Below are positions 18,331 through 27,635 of a stretch of DNA of 64,000 nt, in pieces. The notes beneath the pieces were generated by a model, which was given only the letters and a program-made list of their open reading frames with translations, did no database searches and had not been told where the DNA came from. The stretch covers positions 3,782,001-3,846,000 of the forward strand of contig NZ_CP126981.1 in assembly GCF_030252325.1 (NCBI RefSeq). The letters run 5' to 3'. The stretch comes from Candidatus Mycobacterium wuenschmannii. Lineage in GTDB: Bacteria > Actinomycetota > Actinomycetes > Mycobacteriales > Mycobacteriaceae. The translations under genes were made by a program, and so were the position numbers. The first letter of the stretch is position 1. The number at the start of each line of letters is the position of its first letter.

Positions 18331-18806
18331 GCGCCGGACGGCTCCGGTACGCGGAAGCCCGGTCCCGGCTCGGGTGTCACGTTGTGCGCGGTGATCTCCT
18401 CGCGGCAGTGCGCACACACCAGCATCGGCTCGGCGGTCTCGTCGCACCGCTGGTGGTGCAGGACGATCGGCGGGCCGTTCGGGTTCGGCAGGTGCCGATC
18501 GCCCCACTGCATGAGCACCACGATCGCGGCGAACAAGTCGCGGCCGGGGTCGGTCAACCGGTACTCGTGCCGGTCGGGGTCGCTCGCGTAAAGCACCTTT
18601 TCCAGCAGACCCTTGTCGACCAGGGTCCGCAGTCGCGCCGACAGCGTGGGCCGCGGGATCTGAAGGTTACGCGCGAACTGGCCGAAGCGGCGCACCCCAA
18701 AGAACGCTTCCCGCAGGATCAGCAGCGTCCACCGCTCGCCGACGATCTCCAACGCGCGCGCGACGGACTCGCCGTCGAAGCGGTGGGACAGGTCCGGGTA
18801 GTCCAT
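18306..18806 (-). CDS. HxlR-family transcriptional regulator
   Basis: Winged-helix regulator (166 aa). The HxlR core is clear: ALEIVGERWTLLILREAFFG, then RFGQFARNLQIPRPTLSARL and the wing LEKVLYASDPDRHEYRLTDPG. The C-terminal extension has cysteines (QRCDE and CAHC), a possible zinc knuckle or redox sensor. It is transcribed away from a flavoprotein operon, and an 8-bp inverted repeat lies in the 57-bp divergent spacer, so it probably represses itself and that operon. Confidence 0.88.
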   Translation of the reverse strand: MDYPDLSHRFDGESVARALEIVGERWTLLILREAFFGVRRFGQFARNLQIPRPTLSARLRTLVDKGLLEKVLYASDPDRHEYRLTDPGRDLFAAIVVLMQWGDRHLPNPNGPPIVLHHQRCDETAEPMLVCAHCREEITAHNVTPEPGPGFRVPEPSGAQTTRNTG

Positions 18807-18819
18807 GGTTCACTCAATG

Positions 18820-18844
18820 TACCGGTTCAAAAACTAAACCGGTA
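18820..18844. promoter_or_regulatory. Inverted repeat, probable HxlR operator
   Basis: TACCGGTT (18820-18827) and AACCGGTA (18837-18844) form a perfect 8-bp inverted repeat with a 9-bp AT-rich spacer. It sits between the divergent HxlR and acyl-CoA-dehydrogenase-like genes, 20 bp before the latter's ATG. Function as a shared operator is inferred from position. Confidence 0.6.
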
Positions 18845-18863
18845 GTGGTAACGTCACCGGACT

Positions 18864-19994
18864 ATGGACACCGATGTCGCCGCCGCGCCTGTGCTGACCC
18901 GGGCGGCGGAGATCGCCGACTTGGCCCGGGGCATGGCCACCGAGATCGACACCGCTCGCCGGCTCCCGCCGGATCTCGTTGCTGCGTTGCGTGATTCGGG
19001 CCTGTTGCGGGCGGGCGCCCCGCTCGAGGTCGACGCGCTGGAACTGCCCGCCGGCACCGCGCTGCGCTGCGCTGAGGTAGTGGCCCGCGGCGACGCCTCG
19101 GCCGGCTGGTGCGTCTCGATCGGGATCACCAGCACCCTGCTCGTCGGATATATGCGCCCGGCCAGTCGCGACGAGCTCTTCGGCGGTGGGCGGGGATTGG
19201 CCGCCGGGGTGTGGGCGCCGCAGGGCAAGGCCCGCCGCGTGTCCGGCGGCGTGGTGGTCTCCGGTCGCTGGGCATTCTGCAGCGGCATCACCCACGCCGA
19301 TGTGTTGTTCGCAGGCTGCATCCTGGAGGACAAACCGGCGGTCGTCGTCCTGCCCACCGAGCAACTGCAGATCCTGGACACCTGGCACACCCTCGGCCTG
19401 CGCGGCACCGGCAGTCATGACAGCGTCGCCGACGAGGTGTTCGTTCCCGACGAGCGGGTGCTGTCGATCTTCGACGGCCCGGTGATCGACCGGCCGCTGT
19501 ACCGGTTCCCGCCGTTCGGTTTCTTCGCGTCCTGCATCACCGCCGCCGCGATGGGCAATGCCCGCGCCGCGATAGACAACTTCGTCGAACTCGCCGCCAC
19601 GAAGAAGGGTGCGGCAGGCAGCCGGACGATGGCCGAGCGATCCACCATCCAGGCGGCGGTCGCGACCGCGGAGTCGGCGCTGGAAGCCGCCCGGGCCGGC
19701 TACTACCAGGCCGTCGACGACGCCTGGCGGGCGGCCGAAGATGGGTCGACGGTGTCGTTGGCCGCCCGCACCCGGGTGCGGCTGGCTGCCACCCATGGCG
19801 CGCGGGTCTCCACCGATGTCGTCCGGTCGATGTACGACTTGGCCGGGGGCAGCGCCATTTACGACGGCGCACCGCTGCAACGCCGGCTGCGCGACGCTTT
19901 CACCGCGTCCGCGCATTTCCAGGTGAACGAGGCCTCCCGGGAACTGCCGGGTCGTGTCCTGCTGGGTCAAGCCACCGAGGCGGCGATGCTGTGA
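18864..19994 (+). CDS. Acyl-CoA dehydrogenase-family flavoprotein (possibly monooxygenase-type)
   Basis: FAD- or FMN-binding protein of the acyl-CoA dehydrogenase fold (376 aa). Seen are the N-terminal helical domain (ARRLPPDLVAALRDSGLLR), the middle beta domain (GGVVVSGRWAFCSGITHADV, then TWHTLGLRGTGSHDSVADEV) and the C-terminal helical bundle. The TLGLRGTGSHD pattern and lack of an obvious catalytic Glu make it closer to the HsaA/HpaB-like flavin-dependent monooxygenases than to classic beta-oxidation enzymes. First gene of the HxlR-controlled operon, overlapping the next by 4 bp. Confidence 0.8.
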   Translation: MDTDVAAAPVLTRAAEIADLARGMATEIDTARRLPPDLVAALRDSGLLRAGAPLEVDALELPAGTALRCAEVVARGDASAGWCVSIGITSTLLVGYMRPASRDELFGGGRGLAAGVWAPQGKARRVSGGVVVSGRWAFCSGITHADVLFAGCILEDKPAVVVLPTEQLQILDTWHTLGLRGTGSHDSVADEVFVPDERVLSIFDGPVIDRPLYRFPPFGFFASCITAAAMGNARAAIDNFVELAATKKGAAGSRTMAERSTIQAAVATAESALEAARAGYYQAVDDAWRAAEDGSTVSLAARTRVRLAATHGARVSTDVVRSMYDLAGGSAIYDGAPLQRRLRDAFTASAHFQVNEASRELPGRVLLGQATEAAML

Positions 19995-20995
19995 GGTCGG
20001 CGATCGAAGCGGTGCTGCCGCTCTGGCTGGACCGCCCCGATCTGGAGGCACTCGAGATCGCGGAGGCCGTGCACGCCGCCGGCATCGGCGGGTTGTGGGT
20101 CGGCGAGATGGCGACGTTCGACGCGTTCGCGTTGGCGACAGCCATCGGTATACGTGCCCCCGGTCTCGGGTTGCGGATCGGCCCGTTGCCGATCAGTGTG
20201 CGCACGCCGGCCGCAATTGCGTTGGGCGCCAGCTCCGTTGCCGCCCTCACGGGCGCCCAGGTCGACATCGCGTTAGGTGCCTCCAGCCCGTTCATCGTCG
20301 CTGGCTGGCACGACCGGGACTGGGCGCACAGCGTCACGCGGATGCGCGAGACCATCGAGTGCCTGCGGCCGATCCTGCGGGGGGAACGCGGCGACTACGA
20401 CGGCCGGGTGATCCGCAGCCACGGGTTCCGGCTACGTAACCCCTTGCCGCGCAGCCGCATCGGCATCGGCGCCTTCGGCCCGCAGATGATGAAACTGACC
20501 GCGCTGGCCGCCGACGAAGTGGTGTTGAACCTGGTTTCACCGCAACGCGTCTCGCAGGTTCGGGAGCAGATCGAGCGGGACGCGACCGCGGCCGGGCGTA
20601 TCCCGCCGCACGTGACCGCGTGGGTGCCGGTCGCGGTTGAGCCCGGCGAGGCCGCGCTGCGCCAGCTGGCCGGTCAGCTCGCGGTGTACCTCGCACCGCC
20701 CGGCTACGGCGAGATGTTCTGCGAACTCGGCTTCGGCGATCTCGTCGCGCAGGCTCGGGGCGGCGCGCGGCGGGCAGACCTGGCCGCGACGATTCCACTC
20801 GAATTGGCCGGGCAGTTGGCAGCTTTGGGCGCACCGGATCAGGTGGCCGACCGGATTCGGGCCTACCTGGACGCCGGCGCCGACACCGTGGCGGTGATCC
20901 CTGTGACCGCCGAAGACCCCGCCGGCCGCAACGCCCTCGGCTGCGCCGCCGACATCGCCCGCACCATCCCGACCGCTCAGGAGACCGCGATATGA
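19991..20995 (+). CDS. LLM-class (F420/FMN-dependent) oxidoreductase
   Basis: Luciferase-like TIM-barrel oxidoreductase (334 aa). Characteristic pieces are GIGGLWVGEMATFDAFALA, a VRTPAAIALGASSVAAL helix, VDIALGASSPF and IGIGAFGPQMMKLTALAADEV. In mycobacteria most such proteins use coenzyme F420. The GTG start overlaps the preceding stop (GTGA), and its own stop overlaps the next start, so translation is coupled along the operon. Probably works on the same, unidentified, substrate as its neighbours. Confidence 0.85.
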   Translation: MRSAIEAVLPLWLDRPDLEALEIAEAVHAAGIGGLWVGEMATFDAFALATAIGIRAPGLGLRIGPLPISVRTPAAIALGASSVAALTGAQVDIALGASSPFIVAGWHDRDWAHSVTRMRETIECLRPILRGERGDYDGRVIRSHGFRLRNPLPRSRIGIGAFGPQMMKLTALAADEVVLNLVSPQRVSQVREQIERDATAAGRIPPHVTAWVPVAVEPGEAALRQLAGQLAVYLAPPGYGEMFCELGFGDLVAQARGGARRADLAATIPLELAGQLAALGAPDQVADRIRAYLDAGADTVAVIPVTAEDPAGRNALGCAADIARTIPTAQETAI

Positions 20996-21996
20996 CCACC
21001 GTCAACACCCAGTGCCGACTCGCCGAGCGGCCGACCGACATCCTCACGGCCAGCAACTGGGCCATAGTCGATGAGCCCAAACCCGTTGCCTCCGAAGGTC
21101 AATTGGTCGTCCAGGTCGACTACCTGTCGATCGACCCCGCGATGCGGACCTGGATGAACGCGGGCCGCAGCTACGTGCCACCGGTCGAGATCGGCGAAGT
21201 GATGCGGGCCCTGGGCGTGGGTCGCGTCGTCGAATCGCGGCATCCCCGCTTCGCGGTGGGCGACGACGTGTCCGGCATCTTCGGCGTGCAGCGCTACGCA
21301 CTGTCCGACGGCGCCGAGGTCAACAAGATCGACACCGCTCTCGCGCCAGCGCCGGTCTATCTCAGCGCGCTCGGCATCAGCGGCCTGACGGCGTACTTCG
21401 GGCTGCTCGACATCGGCAAGCCCGAGCCGGGCCAGACCGTGCTGGTGTCCGGGGCAGCCGGATCGGTCGGCAGTGTCGTGGGCCAGATCGCCAAGATCAA
21501 GGGTTGCCGGGCGATTGGGATCGCCGGCGGCGAGGAGAAGCGCCGCTGGCTGATCGAGGAGGCCGGGTTCGACGCCGCGATCGACTACAAGGCTGCGGAT
21601 CTCCGCAAGGAGCTCAAGTCCCACGCCCCGGACGGCGTCGACGTCTATTTCGACAACGTCGGCGGCGCGACGCTGGAAGCCGCGCTGAACCGGCTCGCGT
21701 TCGGTGCGCGCATCGTGCTGTGTGGCGCGGTGTCGCAGTACAACGACACGCCGCGAGGGCCGGCCAACTACATGCAGTTGCTCGTCTCCCGGGCGTCCAT
21801 GACCGGCTTCGTCATCTTCGACTACGCGAAACGCTACCCGGAAGCCGTTGCGCAACTGGCGAAGTGGCTCGCCAGCGGCGAACTGCGCTCGCACGAGCAG
21901 GTCGAGCACGGCGGTGTCGCGGACTTCCCCGACACTCTGGCCAAGCTGTTCCGCGGCGAGAACACCGGCAAACTGATCCTCGGCTTGGGGGAATAG
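20992..21996 (+). CDS. NADP-dependent medium-chain oxidoreductase (zinc-free MDR)
   Basis: Quinone-oxidoreductase / leukotriene-B4-12-hydroxydehydrogenase-like alkene reductase (334 aa). The nucleotide motif VLVSGAAGSVGSVVGQIAKI is near residue 150, VYFDNVGGATLEAAL near 220 and FDYAKRYPEA near 280. Zinc-ligand cysteines are absent. It reduces double bonds next to carbonyls. Coupled by ATGA overlap to the LLM gene. Confidence 0.9.
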   Translation: MTTVNTQCRLAERPTDILTASNWAIVDEPKPVASEGQLVVQVDYLSIDPAMRTWMNAGRSYVPPVEIGEVMRALGVGRVVESRHPRFAVGDDVSGIFGVQRYALSDGAEVNKIDTALAPAPVYLSALGISGLTAYFGLLDIGKPEPGQTVLVSGAAGSVGSVVGQIAKIKGCRAIGIAGGEEKRRWLIEEAGFDAAIDYKAADLRKELKSHAPDGVDVYFDNVGGATLEAALNRLAFGARIVLCGAVSQYNDTPRGPANYMQLLVSRASMTGFVIFDYAKRYPEAVAQLAKWLASGELRSHEQVEHGGVADFPDTLAKLFRGENTGKLILGLGE

Positions 21997-22026
21997 CCCA
22001 CCGTCACGGGGTCGTTGAACTGGGCC

Positions 22027-22455
22027 ATGGCTGCGTTTACCGAGACCCAACGTGAAGAATTCCTCGCCGACAAGCGCGTCGCGGTGCTGTCCGTGGCGGC
22101 GACCAACGGTCGGCCCCCGGCCAGCGCGCCGATCTGGTACGGCTACACGCCGGGCGGCAACATCCTGGTCAACACCGGGGTGGAGGCTCGCAAGACGGCG
22201 CTGATCGAAGCCGCCGGTGTGGTGACGCTCGCGGTGCAACGCGAGGAGCCGCCGTACCAATACGTCGTCGTCGAGGGCACCGTCGTCGACACCACGACAC
22301 CCGCGCCGCTGGATGTGCGGGAGGCGATCGCCATCCGCTACCTCGGCGAGGAGGGCGGCCGCGCGTTCGTCCAGGGCATGGCCGACCGGCCGGGCATTCT
22401 GTTCACCATCCGGCCCGATCGCTGGATCACCGCGGACTTCTCCGGCGAGCTGTAG
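22027..22455 (+). CDS. Pyridoxamine-phosphate-oxidase-fold (PPOX/F420) protein
   Basis: Split-barrel flavin or F420 binding protein (142 aa): FLADKRVAVLSVAATNGRPP at the start, PIWYGYTPGGNILVNTG, and the GILFTIRPDRWITADFSG end. Such small proteins are F420-dependent reductases or heme/biliverdin reductases. The ATG at 22027 lies 31 bp after the MDR stop, so it may be the fourth gene of the HxlR operon. Confidence 0.8.
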   Translation: MAAFTETQREEFLADKRVAVLSVAATNGRPPASAPIWYGYTPGGNILVNTGVEARKTALIEAAGVVTLAVQREEPPYQYVVVEGTVVDTTTPAPLDVREAIAIRYLGEEGGRAFVQGMADRPGILFTIRPDRWITADFSGEL

Positions 22456-22569
22456 ATTTCGGGCGGCCGTGGCCGCCGTGTCGCGGCGGTCGAGAGCCGG
22501 ACCTTCCATAGGATGAAGACCTCGAAACTCTAGGTCGCTACGCTCGAAAACCCCTAGGAAGCAGCTCAA

Positions 22570-23322
22570 ATGGACCTCGATCGCATTACCAGCCCCATGC
22601 GGCTAGCGCGGGGGTCGCATCAGCCCGGCTCGGGCAAAGGGTGCGCCATGAACGTGATTTCGTACATCAACGGCGACGAGCAGATCACCGATTTCCCGGC
22701 GACCTCGGCACGGCCGTTGGCGTCGTTCGTGCAGTTGTGCAACGACCTGTTGGCCGAACCGGACGGTTACCTGTCCCCGGCGAACAGCCTGCTAGTGCTC
22801 GACCTCGGGTGGCTGACCGTCGGCACCGCCGACGTCGCCGACGCCGTCATGCACCTCTGGGTGACCAAACTGCTGACCAGCCCACCCTGGGGTGTCCTGC
22901 GCTATGCCGACGGTGTTTCGGCGGTGGCCATCGCCGACATCGCCGATCTGCACCGGACCTTCGTGCCCGGCGACGTGCCGTCGATCGTCAACTGGGACAG
23001 CGCGGCCCGAGCCGGCCGCGCGGCCGCCGAGGCATCGGAAGGCGCCGAGCTGTACGCGGTCCGAGCCGCCTGCCAGTCGACTGCTCTGGTCGAGACCGAC
23101 GACTGGGACACCCTCGACGCCGTCACCGGCAACGCGTTGCGCGCCCACCGGTTGGCCAACGGCGATGCCGGGCCGGCGCGCATCATCGAGGTGACCCGCA
23201 ACGCGATCCGGTCCTGGCGCCGCCTGGCAGGTTTGAGCGTGGTGGGCAACGATCCGATCCCGGTTGCCGGTGTCCGGCAGCGCCGCATGGAATCAGCTCT
23301 GCCGGTGGCTATCTCGGCGTAG
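22570..23322 (+). CDS. Conserved hypothetical protein
   Basis: Up to 250 residues, no domain recognised. Soluble, Ala/Asp/Val rich, without signal peptide or membrane helix. Two starts are possible: ATG 22570 (GGAAG 8 nt upstream) and ATG 22648 (AAAGGG upstream, beginning MNVISYINGDEQ). The second starts at a more ordered-looking sequence. The 3' end overlaps the convergent MFS gene by 30 bp. Low similarity to anything I know, but codon usage is that of a real gene. Confidence 0.55.
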   Translation: MDLDRITSPMRLARGSHQPGSGKGCAMNVISYINGDEQITDFPATSARPLASFVQLCNDLLAEPDGYLSPANSLLVLDLGWLTVGTADVADAVMHLWVTKLLTSPPWGVLRYADGVSAVAIADIADLHRTFVPGDVPSIVNWDSAARAGRAAAEASEGAELYAVRAACQSTALVETDDWDTLDAVTGNALRAHRLANGDAGPARIIEVTRNAIRSWRRLAGLSVVGNDPIPVAGVRQRRMESALPVAISA

Positions 23323-24501
23323 CCGGACGACGCGGGAGATCGCGGCAGTCGCCGCAAGCGCCGCCATGACGGCGAGTATGACCTGGGTGCCGCCATACCC
23401 GACGCTGGTCAACAGCAGCGGTAGACCGAAGCCGATGTACGTCGCGCAGTAGAACACTCCGGTCAGCGCGCCCCGAACATGTTGCGGCGCTGCCGCTTCC
23501 AGATCGATCAGGCCCTCGCGCAGCGAAAGACCGCCTGCCCCACCGAGCATCAGCAACAGCGGCACGGCGAGCGTGAGCGTCATGTTCGCCGGCGAGACCG
23601 CGATCAGCGCGTAGGCCACGGCCGCCAGCGCCGCGCCGACCGTGCCCGCACGCGGGCCCCACGAGCCGATCCTGGCGACGGCCTGGATGACGCCGCTGGC
23701 GCCGTTGACGATGAGTGCTGCGATGCCCGCTGCGGTGGGTGCCGCGAGTCCGGTGTGGACCCTTGCCGGGATGGTGATGAAACCCAATGTGGCCGAGGCG
23801 AATACCCACGGAGCCAATGGCATCGCCCAACTCAGCGCCCGTGCGCTCGAAAGCGGGTACTGCACGATTTTTTTCGTTGCGGTCGAGACGGACGACGGCG
23901 CCGTGGTACGACGTGCGACCACGATCGTGGCGGTCATCGCCAGCACGACGAGACCCGCGGCCACCGCGAAGGACACTTCTACGCCGAGATCCCCGGCGCC
24001 GGCAATTAGCCCACCGGCCAGCGGCCCGACCGCGAAGCCGATGATCATCACGGCGCCGGCGGTTGCGGCTCCGGCCGGGCCGCGCAGGTCGGAGGCCCAC
24101 GCCGTGCCCGAGGTCATCGCGAGGCCCACGCCCGCGCCCACGATCAGGCGACCGGCGAGCAGAACGTCGGGATGTTGCGAGAAGAGCATGGCGATCGTGC
24201 CGATCACCGCGGTCGCCGAACCCGTCAGCGCCACGGCCCGGCGGCCGAATGCATCCGAGGCGCGACCGCCGATCAGCAGGCCGGGCAGCAGCCCCACCGC
24301 GTAGATCCCGAAGATCGCGTCGAGCGTCGCGGTGCTCAGGTGCTGGCGGTCGCTGATCGTGGGCATCAGAGCGACGAAGTGATTCGCGATCCATCCGGTG
24401 ACGAGCAGAACCGCCAGGACGACGCCGAACTGTAGGTTCGTGTCGTCAGGTGCCGTGCGCGGCCGTGGCAGCACGCTGGTTGCCCCATCCGGCGAGTTCA
24501 T
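23293..24501 (-). CDS. MFS transporter, 12-helix
   Basis: Major-facilitator protein (402 aa) with about 12 hydrophobic helices; signature GRASDAFGRRAVALTG between helices 2 and 3 and GRLIVGAGVGLAMTSGTAWASD (helix 4 region). It looks like a sugar/drug exporter of the DHA1/AraJ kind, but the substrate cannot be assigned. An excellent RBS (AAGGAGG, 9 nt before ATG 24501). Divergent from an alpha/beta hydrolase gene. Confidence 0.85.
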   Translation of the reverse strand: MNSPDGATSVLPRPRTAPDDTNLQFGVVLAVLLVTGWIANHFVALMPTISDRQHLSTATLDAIFGIYAVGLLPGLLIGGRASDAFGRRAVALTGSATAVIGTIAMLFSQHPDVLLAGRLIVGAGVGLAMTSGTAWASDLRGPAGAATAGAVMIIGFAVGPLAGGLIAGAGDLGVEVSFAVAAGLVVLAMTATIVVARRTTAPSSVSTATKKIVQYPLSSARALSWAMPLAPWVFASATLGFITIPARVHTGLAAPTAAGIAALIVNGASGVIQAVARIGSWGPRAGTVGAALAAVAYALIAVSPANMTLTLAVPLLLMLGGAGGLSLREGLIDLEAAAPQHVRGALTGVFYCATYIGFGLPLLLTSVGYGGTQVILAVMAALAATAAISRVVRLRRDSHRQS

Positions 24502-24661
24502 GAACTGCAGTCCTCCTTGTGATCGCGATCTGGAACGACCACGACGCGAGGAAAGTTATTCCCGGTAGAGGGGCTGCCGCAACGCAGTTAACGAGGTGTT
24601 CAGGCGGCCGTCGGCGTCGATGGAGCCGTGCCGAGCAAGTGCTGAGTCCTATGATTCGGCC

Positions 24662-26062
24662 ATGGCAACCAGCGCCGATGATGTCGTGACCTATACGCCG
24701 GTGTCGGGCAAGCCCGCACTCCTGTTGGGGGCCTTCGAGATCGGCGATGTGGGATATGTCGCAGAGGAATTCTTCGTTTCGGGAACGGCGTCGTCCTATC
24801 AGGCGGCCGGCGAACTCGGGCCGGATGGACGGTGGAGCGCGGAGCCTGCGGCCGCTGCGAGCTACACCACGCGGATCGTGACACTGACGCCGAAGGATGC
24901 GAGCCGGTTCAACGGGACGGTGCTCGTCGAATGGCTCAACGTCAGCGGCGGCATCGACGCACCGGCCGTGTGGATGATGGCCCATCGCGAAATGCTGCGT
25001 AGCGGTTATGCATACGTCGCTGTGTCGGCGCAGCGCGTAGGCGTCGACGGCGGTGAAACCCTCACGGGCATGGACATGTCGTTGAAAAGCCAGAATCCAC
25101 ACCGCTATTCGTCGCTAGAGCACCCCGGCGACGCGTACGCGTACGACATCTTCGCTCAAGCCGGTCAGCTGGCCAGGAAGCCGGAGATTCTGCGCGGTCT
25201 GCGCGCCGAGCACGTCATCGCGATCGGTGAATCGCAGTCGGCGATGTTCTTGACGACCTACGTCAATGCCGTCGAACCCGCCGGCGGCGTCTACGACGGT
25301 TTCCTGGTGCATTCGCGGTTCGGACCCGCGGCGCCGCTGAACGGCGACTCGGTGTTCGAGGTGCTGGAAAGCACCTCGTCGCCGGGCATTGCGTTCCGCC
25401 CGGACCTGACGGTGCCGCTGCTCACGATCATCACCGAGACCGATCTGTTCGGTGCCCGTCATCAGGGCTACCACAGCGCGAGACAGTCTGACTATCAGCA
25501 ACTTCGGGTGTGGGAGATCGCCGGGACCGCACACGCCGACAACTACACGATCCAGGTCGCGCCGATCGACACCGGGACCGCGCCGCTGGCCGACATCGTC
25601 GCGGCCTATGCACCGACCAACATGCTGATGGGCGCCGAACTGGACCACTGCATCAACTTCGCGCCGCAGCACCACTACGTCCTGCAGGCCGCCCTGTCCC
25701 GGTTGAACGACTGGGTGCGGACGGGGCAGCAGGCGCCGCACGCCGCGCAGATCGAACTGGACGGCGACCAACCCGTGCTCGGCGAACACGGGCTCGTGCG
25801 GGGTGGCATCAGGACGCCGTGGGCGGACGTGCCGATCGCGCTGACCTCCGGTGTGGGTGGCGATCAGACGGCGATGTCGCCGATCTTCGGCTCCGGCGAG
25901 CCGTTCGACGCCGCAACCGTGCGGCGGCTGTATCCGGGCGGACGGGCGGACTATCTGGAACGTTTCACCGCATCGCTCGACGCAACGATCGAGGCCGGCT
26001 TCCTGCTGTCGGCAGATCGCACCGAGATCCTCGAGATCGCCGCCGCGACGTATCCGGACTAG
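24662..26062 (+). CDS. Alpha/beta-hydrolase-domain esterase-like protein (Abhydrolase_10 type)
   Basis: A 466-residue cytoplasmic protein of the large alpha/beta-hydrolase-domain family. The nucleophile elbow is AIGESQSAMFL (Gly-Glu-Ser-Gln-Ser) near residue 200, preceded by FNGTVLVEWLNVSGGIDAP and VAVSAQRVGVDGG. A late histidine (GTAHADNY) fits the triad. Substrate unknown. The ATG at 24662 is chosen because homology starts shortly after. Its end overlaps the next gene, on the other strand, by 4 bp. Confidence 0.8.
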   Translation: MATSADDVVTYTPVSGKPALLLGAFEIGDVGYVAEEFFVSGTASSYQAAGELGPDGRWSAEPAAAASYTTRIVTLTPKDASRFNGTVLVEWLNVSGGIDAPAVWMMAHREMLRSGYAYVAVSAQRVGVDGGETLTGMDMSLKSQNPHRYSSLEHPGDAYAYDIFAQAGQLARKPEILRGLRAEHVIAIGESQSAMFLTTYVNAVEPAGGVYDGFLVHSRFGPAAPLNGDSVFEVLESTSSPGIAFRPDLTVPLLTIITETDLFGARHQGYHSARQSDYQQLRVWEIAGTAHADNYTIQVAPIDTGTAPLADIVAAYAPTNMLMGAELDHCINFAPQHHYVLQAALSRLNDWVRTGQQAPHAAQIELDGDQPVLGEHGLVRGGIRTPWADVPIALTSGVGGDQTAMSPIFGSGEPFDAATVRRLYPGGRADYLERFTASLDATIEAGFLLSADRTEILEIAAATYPD

Positions 26063-26430
26063 AGCGGCGGGGCCGCGAGCGCCAGGTTGAACAGCGCCCA
26101 GGCCATGCAGAACAAGAAGTTCAGCGTGACCAGGACCATGCCCACGAAAAGAAGTGAACGCGCGCCGCGGCGCTTCGCCCGCCGAACCCGCGCCTTGAAC
26201 TGGTCGCGCTTGTACTGCGTCGCGATCAAGGCGAAATTGAAGTCGGCGACCTCGGCGCAGGCGACGGGCGAGCCCGCCAGCATGTGCCGGAGCCGATCGG
26301 GAGACGTGCTGACGCCGACGCGAGCGAAGCGGCGGCTCAATCGGCGCGCCTGCCGACGGCCGGCGACGTGCGCCTGTACCCGCATGAGATGCCCACGGTC
26401 GTTCCCCCATGGGGTCGCCGGGCTCATCAC
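26059..26430 (-). CDS. Small basic protein with C-terminal membrane helix
   Basis: Up to 123 aa. A strongly basic N-terminal half (many Arg, including ARRLSRRFARVGV and RVRRAKRRGARS) is followed by one hydrophobic helix near the C-terminus (LLFVGMVLVTLNFLFCMAWALF). Probably tail-anchored. No family recognised. A shorter start at 26385 (MRVQAH) is possible. Convergent with the hydrolase gene. Confidence 0.5.
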   Translation of the reverse strand: MMSPATPWGNDRGHLMRVQAHVAGRRQARRLSRRFARVGVSTSPDRLRHMLAGSPVACAEVADFNFALIATQYKRDQFKARVRRAKRRGARSLLFVGMVLVTLNFLFCMAWALFNLALAAPPL

Positions 26431-26545
26431 ACGCCGAAGTGTAGCCAGCGGCGGTCGAATATCGGTGGCTTCACGCCCATTGCCGCGGCGGAAATTCGAA
26501 TCGTGGCGTCGGTTGAGGTCGGACCGCCCTCGGGAGCAGGTCGTG

Positions 26546-27619
26546 TCACCACATCAGACCACGAATGGTCTCTGCCGCCGGGATGTCCTCTACAGCGATC
26601 AAACCGTGTGGAGCGCGGCAGACCCAGTCGATCGCATTGACCACCCGGGCGGCGGTAGCCAGGCATCCGGCCTCGGTGACGTCGAGCTTCGGATGCGATA
26701 CGTGGGTGTTCAACTCCACCCGCGGATCCCCGTCGACCACGACGCGGTGGACGCCGGGGAGACCGTCGGGCGGATAAAGCCAATCCGGCGCCGCCGCGGC
26801 GGTGAGCCGGGTGATGTGTTCCATGGTGATCACCGGCACTCCGTCGCGAACACCTTCGACCGCGAACTTCACGGCGGCCATACCGCCCGGCTCGATTGTC
26901 GCCATGGTGCATTCGATGCGGGTTTCGGTGTACCAGGGTTCGATCCGTTGCCGAACCTCGTCGAGCCGTACGCCCAACTGCTCGGCGAGATTGCGAACGG
27001 CACCACCCCACATCGTGGTGAGGACTCCCGGTAGGAACAGCATCGGGGTGTCGTCCTCGGAGCTGGTACCGAATCCCATTTGTTTGCCAGTGAATTCGTA
27101 ATCGTCGTAGTTGGCATAGTCGAAGATTTCCTGCACGGTGATCGTGCGGGCGCGAGTGACCAGGCTCAGCGCGGTATGAACCTCGGTGTCGCCGGAGTAG
27201 CCGGGATCGATGCCGTTGACGTACAGCGAAGCCTTTCCGGTCTTGCAGGCTTCTTCCAGTGGGACCCGCAGCCAGTCGTCGGCCTGGCGCGGAGTCACCA
27301 GCCACACCATCGACGTCGCCACGATGTTGATGCCTGCCGAAAGGAATTTCGTCATCTGCTCGATGACTTCCATCGGCCGCGTCTCGCCCTGCGCGGTGTA
27401 CACCACGCAGTCCGGCTTCAGGGCTATCAGCGCGTCGATGTTGTCGGTGGCGATGACGCCGGTCGGTTCGCTCAGGCTGCACAGTTCGGCGGCGTCCCGC
27501 CCGATCTTCTCTGGGCTGGCGGCGTGCACACCGACTAACTCGAGATCCGGTCGCCCAATGATCGCCGGCAATGAATGGACCCCGACGTTGCCGGTGGAAA
27601 ATTGCACAACTCTGCGCAT
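26546..27619 (-). CDS. DapB-like NAD(P)-dependent dehydrogenase (amine-dehydrogenase family)
   Basis: 357-residue protein of the mycobacterial dihydrodipicolinate-reductase-like / amine dehydrogenase family: Rossmann start VVQFSTGNVGVHSL, then LVGVHAASPEKIGRDAAELC and the GINIVATSMVW segment. The reaction in vivo is unknown. A paralogue lies at 34397-35446. The ATG at 27619 (MRRVVQF) is chosen; the frame continues upstream into the SDR gene without homology. It is 17 bp downstream of the SDR gene and probably in one operon with it. Confidence 0.82.
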   Translation of the reverse strand: MRRVVQFSTGNVGVHSLPAIIGRPDLELVGVHAASPEKIGRDAAELCSLSEPTGVIATDNIDALIALKPDCVVYTAQGETRPMEVIEQMTKFLSAGINIVATSMVWLVTPRQADDWLRVPLEEACKTGKASLYVNGIDPGYSGDTEVHTALSLVTRARTITVQEIFDYANYDDYEFTGKQMGFGTSSEDDTPMLFLPGVLTTMWGGAVRNLAEQLGVRLDEVRQRIEPWYTETRIECTMATIEPGGMAAVKFAVEGVRDGVPVITMEHITRLTAAAAPDWLYPPDGLPGVHRVVVDGDPRVELNTHVSHPKLDVTEAGCLATAARVVNAIDWVCRAPHGLIAVEDIPAAETIRGLMW

Positions 27620-27635
27620 CTGCGGTCGCCCTTGA

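Noticed and set aside
20977..22569. A 530-codon frame antisense to the MDR and PPOX genes
   Set aside because: Antisense to two well-supported families; composition is that of a shadow frame.
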